64,000 nt of DNA from assembly GCA_963922205.1 (NCBI GenBank), contig CAWUHX010000275.1:310001-374000 (forward strand), in the 5' to 3' direction. The notes below the pieces were generated by a model, which saw only the letters and a list, made by a program, of their open reading frames with translations, was not told where the DNA came from and ran no database searches. The stretch's first letter is position 1; the number at the start of each line of letters is the position of its first letter. The position numbers were made by a program, and so were the translations under genes. Shown here one piece after another: positions 11,381 to 22,519 of the stretch. The DNA comes from Romanomermis culicivorax (lineage: Eukaryota > Nematoda > Enoplea > Mermithida > Mermithidae).

Positions 11381-12719
11381 CTATCCAATTAAATGATACA
11401 CATAATTCATGTAATTTTGAATTTCTTCCAAAAGCAAATCATTATTTGGATCATTTCCAATCCTATGCCGATTGTTGACGAAACCAGTTTTCGCATTTCT
11501 GAGATTTTGGTCAACAATTGCATAATGGCATTCATGTTGTTTTGGGGCGGCTCCATTGGACAGCTGTTCAATGCGCACCTAAGAAAGAGATAGTATGTTA
11601 AAGACACTTTCTTTGCTCCTAGCGATAGAATAGAGTGATGAGCCACCAGATTTTTGTGAACTTCACATGACTCAGGAACTCATCTATTTATGCAATATAC
11701 TGGTACCTGAATCAGATGATGGCTACTTTGCAGCCAGTCCAAGAAGGTATTGAGAGCAGGGTGTGGCCGTCCGAAGTCGTGGTTCAGCTTACTGTGCCAG
11801 CCTTCAGTGTGGTTGGTTGTGCGAGGTCCTGGCAACCCATTAATGGCCCCCTGCATCCAAACGTTATCGAAGTGGCTCCAGGTTTGAGGAACAAAATTAC
11901 CATAAAGCCAGGTTCGCTGAAAAAACTTGCATGAAATATCATTCTTATTACATGGTAGTGCAGTGCTATGTAAGTTTCATACCTCGAAATAAATCACAAA
12001 ATCCTGAAGTTGACCTCGTAAAATGGGCATGTTTACAACTGGTGGATTTTGAACCGTTCGATTCCATGCCAAGGGAATGAGGTCACTGGGCAACAAAGCA
12101 AGGCAATGTACTGAACTGATCCAGCGTTTAACTTCGTTATTATTTTCATACGCCATTTTCAATCCATTGGTGTTTAACCAATGAATCAGTGATTTGACTG
12201 AAATGGAAAATGCAGCCTTTCACGCGAACTCAAAAAATATTCCTTGCTGCTTCCTGAGCGCCAAGTTCGAAATCCATAAAGACAGTATGCAGGGAACCCA
12301 CTACGAATCAATTTGTTGCGAATTTCGACAAAAAGACATTCGTATGTTTCCTGCCGTTTGTTTGTAAGAAGGGCGTGACAAATGGGAACACCTGAAAAGT
12401 AAGTTTCTTCAATGCAATTTCAATTTTAGTTTAAAATTTTTTATTTATTCTTACACTCGGTATTTCGAAAGCCATAAATTGTGTATAATTGCATAAATTC
12501 CTGTGGAACCATTTCGAACGTTCCATCTGTGATCAAATATTCCATTTGCAATATAGCTTCGAAATCCTGCTGAGATGCAAAGGCCATGATCTCCTGATCT
12601 TGATAAAATAAAAACGCATGATCCAGAATGGCAGCATTTTGATTTGGTTCGTAAATTCGTCGACCTTGAAGCGTCAATGTGTACTCAATTGGCAGGAACT
12701 GAGGATTGTTAATTGGCAA
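11381..12719 (-). pseudogene. MULE transposase catalytic region (several exons, frameshifted)
   Basis: 12,719-12,441 encodes LITDGTFEMVPQEFMQLYTI, which carries the first catalytic Asp. 12,420-12,230 encodes a helical block (ALLTNKRQETYECLF) and, after a frame change, MDFELGAQEA with the second catalytic Asp. 11,910-11,700 encodes LPGPRTTNHTEGWHSKLN, the conserved C-terminal motif of animal MULE transposases. 11,646-11,381 gives the final helical exon. Introns between these blocks are plausible, but at least one frameshift near 12,290 is inside a conserved block. The third catalytic acid could not be placed with certainty. The protein would cut and join the element ends as a DDE-type nuclease. 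Confidence 0.7.
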
Positions 12720-12799
12720 AATTCACTTGTTCACGTGTCTTAAAGAAGAATATGTCGGTAGGGATAAAGTGGAGCTCCAGTCAGGATCCGGAATCCAAC

Positions 12800-13140
12800 C
12801 AAAAAATTGTTGATCAGTCGATCAAAATGTTTGATCTATCATCGAAAATTGTTGATCAGTGGATCAAAATGTTGCTCTATCAATCAAAATTGTTTATCAG
12901 TTGATCAACATGCTGATCTATCAATCAAATTTGTTGATCAGTTAATCAAAATGTTGCTCTATCAATCAAAATTGTTCATCAGTTGATCAACATGTTGATC
13001 TATCAATCAAAATTGTTGATCAGTTGATCTATCAATCAAAATTGTTGATCAGTTGATCAAATTCGAAATCTTTGAAGAATCAAACAAAATTGCTGATGAG
13101 TTGATGAAAATGACTGATCGATCGACCAAAATGATGGATA
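12800..13140. repeat. Minisatellite of TTGATCA-rich ~40-bp units inside the MULE
   Basis: Repeated phrases TGTTGATCAGTTGATCAAAA and TGATCTATCAATCAAAATTG alternate at least seven times with deletions. The palindrome TGATCA appears in nearly every unit. The array lies in the presumed intron between the FLYWCH exon (ending 13,188) and the catalytic exon (starting about 12,719), so it would be removed from the transposase mRNA. Confidence 0.8.
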
Positions 13141-13187
13141 AACAATTCATTAAAGACAATATAATTATCATAGTTAACACAACTTAC

Positions 13188-13666
13188 CAGTATAGAGCTG
13201 ATCTCATACTCTTGTAGGCCGGCATTTGAATAGCAACAATTGCTTGATCATGAACGTCTTCTACCCTGTTGGGAATCTCATTGACAACTTGACGATATGA
13301 CACAAGTGGCCTTGTTCCATCGGTTCTGCATTTATTACGAGCTTCACGATTGAGTTTTAAAGCCTCCAATTCGTTTTTTGGAATCGACGTGCAGTGGGGA
13401 TTGTGACCAAGCTTGGGATCGGTCAAAATTTGGCCATCTCGTATTGTGACCGGAGATTTGCGGTTATTGTCAAACGCATTGATACAATTACGACACTCAT
13501 AGTATTCACTTAATATACCATCACTTAATCCCTTTTGCAATTTCTTTTGAAAAAGATAAAAAGATTCTCCATTAATATCAGCTTCACAGACTAACATTTT
13601 GGAGTTCATAAATCGTGTTAAAACAAAATTCGCTGGACCGTAATTCATTGCTAATATTACCAACAA
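13188..13666 (-). CDS. MULE FLYWCH zinc-finger exon
   Basis: This open frame encodes LVCEADINGESFYLFQKKLQ, then YYECRNC, then GHNPHC some thirty residues on. The spacing and order (G-x-x-FYLF, C-x-x-C, H-x-x-H/C) fit the FLYWCH zinc finger found at the N-terminus of many animal MULE transposases, where it binds DNA. A helical segment rich in Asn, Arg and Glu follows. The exon ends at a consensus donor, GTAAGT, just after 13,188. A start near the Met codons at about 13,600 is likely; further upstream the frame has no homology I can see. It belongs with the catalytic exons at lower coordinates on the same strand. Confidence 0.65.
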
Positions 13667-13906
13667 ACGGATAATTTCGTGAAACTAACAAATAATACTA
13701 CATCCAAAACTAAACAGTACTACGAACATCCTTGTCATACCACGTATTATGCCATTTTTGGACATAAGACGCTAAGTTTTTTTTTTAGATTCCTGACAAA
13801 GACCTGATTTTCATATTTGCTGGTTTGTTTCATAATGCTTAACTCGTTGATTGTTATATAATGCTGAAACGGTCATGTTCCTTTGTATTTATATAATATT
13901 TCACCT

Positions 13907-14145
13907 GATTGAAAAATATTGCGCATTACTCGAATTTTATACTAGTGGGCCATGTGAGACAGTGGGAATAATGCAACAAATTTAATAGTGGGTCTAGTGA
14001 GACACCTCTGATTGGTGCAGTGGGTCTACTGAGAATTCTGGTGGGATTAATGACACCCTTTCGGTGGGCCTAATGAGACATTGGGTTTACTGAGCTGGTG
14101 GGCCTGGTGAGACAGTGGGTCTAGGGAGACGTTGCCGGTTGGCTG
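13907..14145. repeat. MULE right terminal inverted repeat with target duplication
   Basis: Positions 13,907-14,136 are the inverted partner of 10,327-10,553, beginning at GATTGAAAAATATTGCGCAT and ending in GTGGGTCTAGGGAG text. The following 9 bp, 14,137-14,145, repeat GGTTGGCTG from the left flank. Confidence 0.85.
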
Positions 14146-15918
14146 TGTAGTTCCTTTTGTCGATTTTGATTTCTTGGATGATGGTTTCCATATGAAAATC
14201 TTCGTCAAAGATGACGGGGCAGAACGATTACAAACATAAGTGCCAGGGTCCTGGTCAAAGGCGGGCTCTCTTTGGGGATACAGTTCATCCAATCGATGAG
14301 GTGAGTTTAGGGATTTCTATTGGCACAGTACCACATACAACTGTAGAAAACTGTGGGGGTGGCATTGTCTAGTGTTTGGGCCCGCTTTGCCAAAAGGTCA
14401 TTTACTTAGGCAAATTTGGATACAGAGCAGGGTGAATCAAAGACTGCAAGGAGTGGCAAAGTGGTGGTGAGTTGCTGAAACCAGCATCCATCAACCTGCC
14501 AAAGACTAAGGATGGTGATAGGGAGGTAATGGTAATGTGTACCATGAAAGGTGTGATCGTGAAGGGGTTGGTCCGCTGCCTCTGCTCGATCCAGACATCA
14601 TCGACATCCATGGGGAGTGGTGTGTTGTTTAGAAAGTCCAGATGATTACCGATGGCAAGCTTGTGAATCAGCGATACAGGAAAGCCAAGCAGCTCTATCA
14701 AGCGATGCATGAGGCTGCTCTTCATGGCCAAGGTGATGGCTGCCTGAAGGCGTTTTGGATCATCATAAAATATCTTGGGTTGAAGGAATGGGTCTTCGTT
14801 GTCCGAGAGGTCTGGTAATTTATTCCATCCGTTTTTCTACTTCTTCTTTTTCTTTTTTGGCGCTTTTGGGGTGGTCAGCAATTTGGAACGGGTAATGCTC
14901 CTCAACATTTTGATGTCCCAAAAACTGTGGGGTTGGATGCCTAAACAAAAAGACCGAACGTGGTCAGAGGATGTGCAATCATACATAAAAAATTGATATG
15001 CCAAAAGAACCTCGTCCCGCATTATCCCTGGTAAGGTGATTTGCAAGATTGTCAGATACACTTTGTCCATCAAATTGGCAGGCATAACGTCAGTTAGCGA
15101 AATGTTATGAAAAGAGGTGATGAGTGTTTCAGCCAGTCTATCAATTTTGGGGGCTTCCAATGAGTCATGCAGATACAACAATGGAGCATTGTAGATTTCA
15201 GGGATAAATCTGTATCTACCAAAAGCGAAGAAAAGCAAAATCAGGTAGAACTCATTGAGGGTGGCATAAGCCAAAATGTCCAGCTGCAAATATGATTCCT
15301 GTGGATTGTTGAAAAAGCAGAGCATGGCATGGAATTTAAGTGTAAGCCGCAACATGTCAAGGGCCCACATAGCCGAAACAGTGGCTTTGAGCATAGATTT
15401 CTCTGAGATGAAGCCTATACTCTGAGCCAGCTCATAGAGGGGTCGGAAGATAGCGATGTTGCAAATTACTCAGTAGGCATCAAAATGGATGGCTTTCACT
15501 ACAGGATCTTTGTTTTTCTTTTGGTGGTCAGTGCCGAACTGAGTACCGAGGAGGGCCTAAATTTGGGCCCAGTTCTCGGCTCCATTGAAAAAAATTACAT
15601 TGGTGTACTTGTTGTTGGTTAGGGAGAACAAGGCGGTCCAGTCTTCCGGCATTGCAGTGAAAGTTTTGAAAAAAACATGGTTCCATTTGGGAATGCAAGT
15701 TGAACATAGCCCGTGTAACTTGACGTCATGGAGTTGGCTGGCATGAGAACATCGAATTTGAAGTTCTTCGTGTCACCGGCCATAATGGATTCTGTGTCGA
15801 AACAGACCAAAGTGTAGCCCCGGAAATTAGGTGTGGCCTGGGTGGCAGGAGCTGCCTCCAAACAACTGGGCACTAAAAAAATCGGTGGTGGCAGCACATT
15901 AGGTGGCCCGGCGAACAA
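14146..15918 (-). pseudogene. G1 3' ORF region, part 1 (unrecognised ~600-codon frame)
   Basis: Three long minus-strand frames (15,918-15,619; 15,394-14,837; 14,731-14,402) read through with few breaks into a protein-like text ending beside the MULE at KSTKGTTQPT. The middle part is helical and hydrophobic (LAYATLNEFYLILLFFAFGR) and may be a globular or membrane-associated fold. A basic run, KAPKKKKKK, lies near 14,840. An apparent stop at 15,560 and one after 14,837 break the frame. I do not recognise the family. The length, and the fact that the frame resumes past the MULE, indicate a real coding region once carried by G1 or by an adjoining element. Confidence 0.5.
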
Positions 15919-17049
15919 AGAAACAAACCAACATTTGAGGTGGGCTGTGCCGATCGGGCCCTTGATGTTATTTTCTAAACAAGTGCAGGAGCATTACTAG
16001 ACATAGGACAAAGTGGGTAGTGGGTAATGGTGGTGATTGTGTCAGTCCAAAGGTTGACCTTAGATTTTGATCATTAAGAAGTGTGGTGTTTTGCACAAGA
16101 GAAATGATACAGTCCCCCGGACAGCTGCAACTTGGGTGATGATGTCACTGAGATGGGCTGGTCTGGACAACTTCAATCGAATCACTTGAGTGAGACAACA
16201 AAAGTGGCTGTATGGATGGATCAAAGCAGTTGCCGGCTATGGCAACAATTTGAACCATAGTTTGATGATGACTGGATCATGGGGGCTGACCATGATCTTT
16301 CAGATGATGTGGTGTAGATGAGGTATCCCATGGGGTTCAAGTACAGGTCAGAGGGCATGCACAGAAACAGAAAAACTGAAAAGAATGCATGCAAAGATTA
16401 GAAAGTACCGTCGCAGCAGAAGCTGATGTTGTTCTAGTGCGGTTGCTGTTCTCCCAATCAAATGTATCGTTCCTTGACATTGACGGATTGGCAATACAGC
16501 AGAGGCTTGTCGGTGGTGGACCATGTAGATGGCATCGTCATTGCAGCGAAGAAAATTTTACAGAGCCGCGGTGAAGTTCGTCTATTCGAGGCCAAAGCGA
16601 GAATGAGGAATGAGTTACAGTAAAATAAAGCCGCTGAAAGGTGAAGAAAAGTGTTGAGTTGGGGAAAATGTAAACTAATGTTAATACAAAGCACTACACA
16701 CACCACCAAGTTATTGGTAGCTAAAATCAACCTTTCCCAGTTAGTCTTATGAGAGTGAATATGGTCAGGGTTGGGGGGAATTAAACTGACGGACCACTCG
16801 CACAACAGAACCTAAAGTTAAAGAAAATTCCTCTCCTAAGCATTGTGTCGTGTTCTCGGGGAAAGTGCAGTCGATGATGATGTAAAGTTGATGTAGAGTC
16901 TCAATGGGTAGAAGACACAAGAGGAGTGAGTGCAATGTGTATGGATTACACCTAGGTTATGTGGGGGAAGATCAGTCGAAACCCTCGCCATGATCTAAAG
17001 TAAACAAAAGGGGTGAGAATGATGTACAACTCGACATGATGCCTATCAA
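15919..17049 (-). other. Decayed sequence between integrase and the 3' ORF
   Basis: Directly downstream of the integrase on the minus strand there is a frame (16,805-16,458) with a hydrophobic segment NNLVVCVVLCINISLHF, then broken text. This is where gypsy-type elements may carry an envelope gene. The hydrophobic stretch alone does not establish that. No fusion peptide, cleavage site or cysteine pattern could be identified. Confidence 0.3.
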
Positions 17050-17795
17050 GAAATAGATTCTGAATCAAACTTATTGGAGCAGTGAAGTGTGGGACAGTCG
17101 ATGGGGTCCACTGCTTGAGAATTGAAAATTTCTCTGGCTGGATGCAGAATAAATGGTTTCAGACAGAGTGTGGAAACTGTCTGTGGTCAACCAGGCGCGT
17201 CGAGGGTGTCAATTGTGAGGACATTTTCAGTAAGCCTGGCAGTATCCCTAACAATAAATGGACCTATAAAATGGGGTTGGATTTTATTAGCTTTCCACTT
17301 GTTAGTCAATAAAACAAGATTGTTAATAGTGATATCGCATGTGCGGGCCTTTTTATCGAAATAATTCTTGCTGACAGTGGCAGCTTTTTCCAGGTTAGAT
17401 TTGATTGACTTTTGCATTTTGAGTTGCACTTGCATTAGGATGTGTTGGTACATGTCGTAATTGAGGGGCAAGGTGAGGCCATGTGGGCAGTTGTAATCGA
17501 ATGGGTGAGGACAATGTTGTTGACAAAACATTCAACAATTGTTGTTGCTTTTTGATCCTGGATAAGATGTGCAGAAACCCATTTGGTGAAATAGTCCTGA
17601 AAAACGATAACATAGGGGCGTTTCTCACCACTGGGGAAATATTGAAGATGTTCATGGCTATGATTTCAAAGGGGTGGTCCGGCTGAATTGGCAATAAGGG
17701 CAGTGGCGGCATGGCATACGTTGATGTCAATTGACAGGTCTTGCAACACTTTATCCAGTGGCAGACAGCTTCTTCCATATGGGGCTACCAAAAAA
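17050..17795 (-). pseudogene. G1 integrase (core and C-terminal module)
   Basis: At the high-coordinate end HWIKCCKTCQL gives the C-x-x-C half of the N-terminal zinc finger. The core begins FEIIAMNIF, where the first catalytic Asp of the D,D-35-E triad is expected; here the codon gives Asn. A frameshift follows within about 15 residues and the core continues in another frame ([12 protein letters not shown] text on the alternate frame near 17,570). The C-terminal part, 17,531-17,187, is a clean frame with YFDKKARTCD, LVLLTNKWKANK and FIGPFIVRD, the GPY/F module typical of Ty3/gypsy integrases. The enzyme would insert cDNA in the nucleus, but this copy is inactive by frameshift and lost Asp. 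Confidence 0.75.
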
Positions 17796-17970
17796 GAGCT
17801 TTGATGGCTGCCAATGTGCCGTTCGATCCTTGATAGTTTGAAATTTTTGTGTGGTGGAATTGGTGGAGCTTTTGGTCAACTATGAATGTGACGATAACGA
17901 GCTGGCATTGGTCTCTGATTTGGCGGCAGAGGATGCCCTCTTTGATGAAGAATACAATGGGATGTTTGTA

Positions 17971-18077
17971 ATTGCAATACTTTTTAGTGTTGCAATTACA
18001 AAAAAATTAATTGCAACACTTTTTAGTGTTGCAATCACAAAAAAATTAATTGCAACACTTTTCAGTGTTGCAATTAT
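17971..18077. repeat. Triplicated ~39-bp repeat between RNase H and integrase
   Basis: Three copies of an AATTGCAACACTTTTTAGTG unit are joined by ACAAAAAAATT. Each contains the dyad GCAACACT...AGTGTTGC. On the minus strand they encode three copies of a 13-residue unit, [13 protein letters not shown]. Neighbouring copies differ by one or two bases, so the expansion is more recent than most of the decay in G1. Confidence 0.8.
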
Positions 18078-20026
18078 TTTTGCAGTGGCGGGATTGGCTG
18101 CCTGCACTCATTTGATCTCATCTTGGGTAGCGAAAGCTAATGCTTCAACTTGAAGCATCATGTAGTTGGCGTCCAACAACATGGGATCAGAGAGTGTGGA
18201 TTGATTAATGGGTTTCTTGGTCATTGCATATGTCAGGGCATTGATGTCCGCATCAATTACAGTGGGGGGTGTGGCCTCCACCGATTGAGTATCCGTTACC
18301 CTGGGGTCGGCATCTGATACTGCACCAGCAGGGCGGAAGTTAGAGTGAAAAATCTCATCAGCTAAGTGTTCTGTGCTCAGAATCAGAGGTTTCTCACGGT
18401 CATCTTTTCTGGACAAGAAATAAGCACAGACATTGTCTTTGCCCTTAACCTATTTAACTTTATAATCATAATCTTGAAGATTGATGGCAAATTGCTGGAG
18501 TCCGGAGTTGTGGTGTTTTTCATCCTTGAGCCATTGGAGCAGTTTATGGTCAGTGCGGACAATGACCTTTTGACTGTAATTATAATGGTGGTACATTGGG
18601 AAACTGTAAACAATGGCGAGGCATTCACGTTCCATCATACTATAGCGGGTTTGAGCATCAGTAAGAACGCAGCTGTTGTAGGCCATTACCCATTGATCTT
18701 CGCCCCTTTCTTGGTACAAAATCGTGCTGATGGCAGTTGTACTGGGCTCCGTTCAAATGACAAATTGAGCTTTGTAGTCATACACAGGATAGCGGAGGAA
18801 AGGTGATGAGGTTAAGCCTTTCTTGATGCTGTTAAAAGCTTTTTTATTATCATCTTTAAATTCGTAACTGGAGTCATGGTGGAGGAGTGCATAAAGTGGA
18901 CTGGACAATGTTGCCAATTGTGGGAAGAAACGTTTGCACCATTGTACTAGACCTAAAAAGCTCTGCATACCTTTCTTGGTTCAGGAAAATTCCTACTCCA
19001 TGATTGCTCTGACTTTTTCTGGGTCGGCGGCGATACCTTTCATGTTAAGGAGATGTCCTAAGAATTTGACTCGTGGCAGCAGGAATTCGCACTTGACTGG
19101 CCGAATCTTTGAATCGGCAGCACGAAGGGCATCGAAAGTCAAAAATAATTTGCAAGTGTTTTAAATGTTCTTTCAACAAATTGGAAAATATGATTATATC
19201 GTCAATATAAACAAGGCAAATTTTCCAAATGTAGGGACAGAGCATTTGTTCCATTAATGGTTGAAATTTGGGGGGCGGGTGTTCTCCAGACCGAACCGCA
19301 AGAGGTTGAATCAAAACAAACCTTCTTGACAGATGAAGGTTGTTTTGTCGCAGGAGTCATTGTGGAATGGTACTTGCCAGTACCCAGCTTTCAAGTCCAG
19401 TGTGGTGAAGAATTTAGCTTGTCCCATTACCTGCAGGTAGTTGTCGATGTGCAGGATAGGAAATTTGTCACTGGGTGTAACTTCGTTAATACCGCGATAA
19501 TCTATGATAGGGGGGCAAGAACCATCTTCTTTCTTTACAAGGAACAGCAGCACAGCCCAGGGCGAGCTGGACAGTTCAATGAAATCCTTGTCAAGCATCT
19601 CTTGAATATGTTGATGTACAATTAGTCTTTGTTCCCTGGCTGCATGGTAATAATAAGGGGATACTGGCTTTGCTGCGCTGGGGTAGATTCTGACCATTAA
19701 TTTGTTAGTAAAGTAGGTTTGTTGCTGGGGAGGCTGAAAACGTCCCTATTTTGTCGAAACATACTCAGAGCTTTTGTCTTTTAGGCAGCGGTGACCCATG
19801 TTTGTTGGGTCATTTTGTTCAACGCAAAATCGAGCTTTTGTTTGTCAGTGTGGCATGGGAGCAATTTATTGAGTGCGGCTGGTTCATGATCAGTCAAATC
19901 ACAGTCCAAGGTGGCAGTTGCAACTTGAAAATCAGTGAGATGGGTGGCCCGTTCTTATGTGTGTTTTGCCACAGCAAGAAGTTGGTTAGAACAAAGTTTG
20001 ATGCTGTTCAGAGTGTTGTTGACGAA
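18078..20026 (-). pseudogene. G1 reverse transcriptase and RNase H
   Basis: 19,697-19,311 encodes the fingers and first palm motif ([17 protein letters not shown], then [15 protein letters not shown] with a catalytic Asp). 19,314-19,045 contains LVYIDDIIIFSN, the YxDD active site. 18,968-18,753 carries the thumb/connection text FLGLVQWCKRFFPQLATL, and 18,719-18,450 the RNase H text MERECLAIVYSF and VRTDHKLLQWL. This is the gypsy-type order and motif set. The frame changes at about 19,313, 19,045 and 18,750 and has a stop near 18,450, so the copy is dead. The polymerase would copy the element RNA in cytoplasmic particles. The continuation to 18,108 is a Pro/Asp-rich tether before integrase. 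Confidence 0.9.
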
Positions 20027-20503
20027 CTATAGCAGGCATCTACCATTGGTAATGTTGACAATTGTGTTTTCAATTGGAAATTCCATGGGGACTTGATTGT
20101 TGAGTAGAGGTTGAATGATTAAGTCGGGAATAGAAGCAGAGGTTGATGGAAAGATGGTGCCGGTTACCCATTGCTGGCAATTTGGTGAAATGGAGAGGGA
20201 TGCTTGAGCAACGAGGAAAATTGGTTTGGTTAGTTTGGTAACCTCCAGCAGCCATGAAGATGGTTGGTGTAGACTAGGCTGAGCCTGGGGAACCAATTGT
20301 TCAGCTTCAATTTCTTCTGTTTGGCTGAAAGTATCCGATTTGTCTTCACAAAAACTTACTCTTTCCACTTCGGTTATTTCTTCCAAGACGTTATAATGAG
20401 CCGTGTTGAGGAACAATTCTGTTTGCAGGCAGATTGCAGCCATTACTTTGAACAGTAGCTTCACATCCTGTATTTCATTGTAGTTATCCTTGAAGTTGAG
20501 GAT
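20027..20503 (-). pseudogene. G1 protease-RT linker
   Basis: The frame is colinear with G2 7,040-7,550 (PIFLVAQASLSISPNCQQ; IPDLIIQP; NITNGRCLL). Its upstream end stops exactly at the R1 insertion. In G2 the same reading, ending in ILNFK-type text, runs uninterrupted back into the protease. That identifies the junction at 20,503 as the original neighbour of 30,459. Confidence 0.7.
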
Positions 20504-21055
20504 TGTTATGTTTATATCTCTGCTGAAGTTCAAGGATGTCAGCAATATAACTCAAGTCCTATTGGCTTGTACCTAATCGACTACCGTAGGTCACTCAAAG
20601 GAGCTTCCTATTAGTAATCAACTAAACACAGTGCAACAGTTCTCAAGCAGAAATAAACACAACCTTCAGTTGCTATACAGCAACTGGAATCCAACAGCTT
20701 GCACCTGAAAAACTAGCAGAATACTCCAGAGAACCTTACCCAATAGTTCTCGTAAAAGTCGGGGATGTGAGATGCTGCTGCAGAAAAATATATAGGGCCC
20801 AATATAATTATCGATTGCCACTATACAATCGATAAATAAACACCAATCGGCCGTCCCACTTTATTGGCGTAAAAGGACAATAACAAAGGCTGGCAGACGG
20901 GCGGCTCGCACAAAATAAACATAAAATTATAAGAATGATCATCGCGTATCACATATTGCCTTATAAAGGCAGTCATGCCCACGTAATGACGCCTTCTCAC
21001 CATTTTCACAATTTGCATGGATGGGATGCCTGCTACCGTAAGTGCATCCCCAACA
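20500..21055 (-). repeat. R1 LTR (3' LTR in element orientation), 552 bp, with target duplication
   Basis: The LTR runs 20,504-21,055. On the minus strand it begins TGTTGGGGATGCACTT and ends ATAAACATAACA, the TG...CA ends of retroviral-type LTRs. Positions 20,500-20,503 read GGAT and are repeated at 30,455-30,458. By eye it differs from the LTR at 29,903-30,454 at about ten positions. The adjoining internal text on the minus strand, AAGGCCCGAGGGA, is a weak polypurine tract candidate. Confidence 0.85.
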
Positions 21056-22519
21056 TCCCTCGGGCCTTGAAACTGACCAATGGGAGGTGAAGAAGGAAAC
21101 CGTGAGCAGGACTTTTACCTTTTACGGTGTGACCTACTACTGGATCCCAACTCCATAAAAGATTATGATCTGACCCCGAAGAGTGTAGGGGTCATAATCC
21201 TCATGACCTGACCCCCAAGGGTGTACGGGTCGTGACAACCTCCAACGTCAAGTCTTTTACAAGGTTACCCAGGTCTGTCCACTAAGATGCTGCGGCACAA
21301 TCGATCATTGATCCAGCATCTGACGGATCGACGACTCTGCGCCGGCTTGACTTTCCCTGGCTCCACCAGCGTGCCTTGAGGCTCCTAGGTACCTTCCTCC
21401 ACAGTCGATCGTTTCGTCCCATTGAGTCATGTGGAGTGTCTTTGGTAGCAGGTCCATATATCCTGCATAATTGCGTTGTTATCGTCCTTTCCCCCAGTGT
21501 AGTGGGTGACATTTTTGAGTTTAAAAAATCTAAATAAAATAGACATCGAATCATATGAAAAACAACGAAAGTATTAAAATACGAGTAATTTGAAATCAAG
21601 AATAAATGTGTGATGTACACATAAATGAATTTTAAAAGATCAACAGCAAGTCAAAAAGTGTTTTGAAATTTGGATTTGAAAATTTATGAATTTTGAATGA
21701 AAAGTTGATAAAATTGAATGAAAATTTGAATTTTTGGCCAAAATTGTTGTGGTTTAATTACTGCTGTTGTCCACCGCCTCTAAACTGCTACTGTATCCTG
21801 GTATCTGTGACCTAATTTTCAGCTTGGTTATGCCATTCTAGCTCCATAGCCTATTTTCCGGTGTACACTTCAACCTTTCAACATGAGCAGTTTTTTCTCT
21901 TCCATGAATTCAAAATTCTATGTGATACAGACTTCACTCCAAACATCGAGTTCCCTAAGCAACCATAGTTGCTATGCAGAGTCCTATTGGTTTGATGCGA
22001 TCATCTGGTCACAGATGGGGTCATTGCTGGTTTGCAGGTATACCTTCAGCTACAGCTTGACTTACCATAAACATGAATAACTATCATTTAGATTTGACTC
22101 AAATCTGTATAAACATATACACATCACTTTCCACCATGAACAACTTCAATGCGGGGGAAAATTGTGATTAGTAGGTGCCATAGTCACAGAATTTGGTTGG
22201 CTAGTAAGACAATAAGGAGAATGCCACCTTTACGGATACCCACACTCGATCCAAACTCTTACCACTCGACTCTGCAGTGTCTCTGTCCAACACTCTATTG
22301 ACAACTCCATGCCTCGGAATTCCAAAAATTGATTTAGATAGAACCCTTTCAGGTTCTGTTTTGAAATGAGAAAATTTGAGACCAAAGGCTTTAAATATAT
22401 AACATCGATGCAAATGGTTTGGTCAGTGACAAAATTTAAAGTTCTGGCATTTCTGCTGTGACTCTGTAATTTTATCTTGACTATTCCATAGCATACTCAA
22501 TCTGATAAACTTTGTTTCT
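21056..22519. other. R1 interior without a recognisable gene
   Basis: No domain is recognisable. A small direct duplication at about 21,160-21,240 repeats a GACCCC(A/C)AGGGTGTACGGGTC-like phrase. The following 400 bp are AT-rich. On position this would be the 3' end of R1 after pol, but pol itself is missing. Confidence 0.4.

Larger units (their letters stand above)
10327..14136 (-). mobile_element. FLYWCH-containing Mutator-like element (MULE), 3.8 kb
   Basis: The element is bounded by ~230-bp terminal inverted repeats and a 9-bp direct target duplication (GGTTGGCTG). 9-11 bp is the size expected of Mutator-superfamily transposases. Inside, on the minus strand, lie an FLYWCH-type zinc finger exon, a MULE catalytic region with TDGTF and MDFE motifs, and C-terminal exons with the EGWHSKLN motif common in animal MULEs. 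The insertion interrupts the G1 3' ORF and is therefore younger than G1. Some exon joins look off-phase, so I cannot say it is active. Confidence 0.85.

Noticed and set aside
12441..12904. Plus-strand frame at 12,713-12,904 as a gene
   Set aside because: It is formed by the TGATCA minisatellite and opposes the MULE transposase.
15919..17049. Envelope gene after integrase
   Set aside because: Only one hydrophobic segment was seen; no signal peptide, cleavage site or disulphide pattern could be shown.
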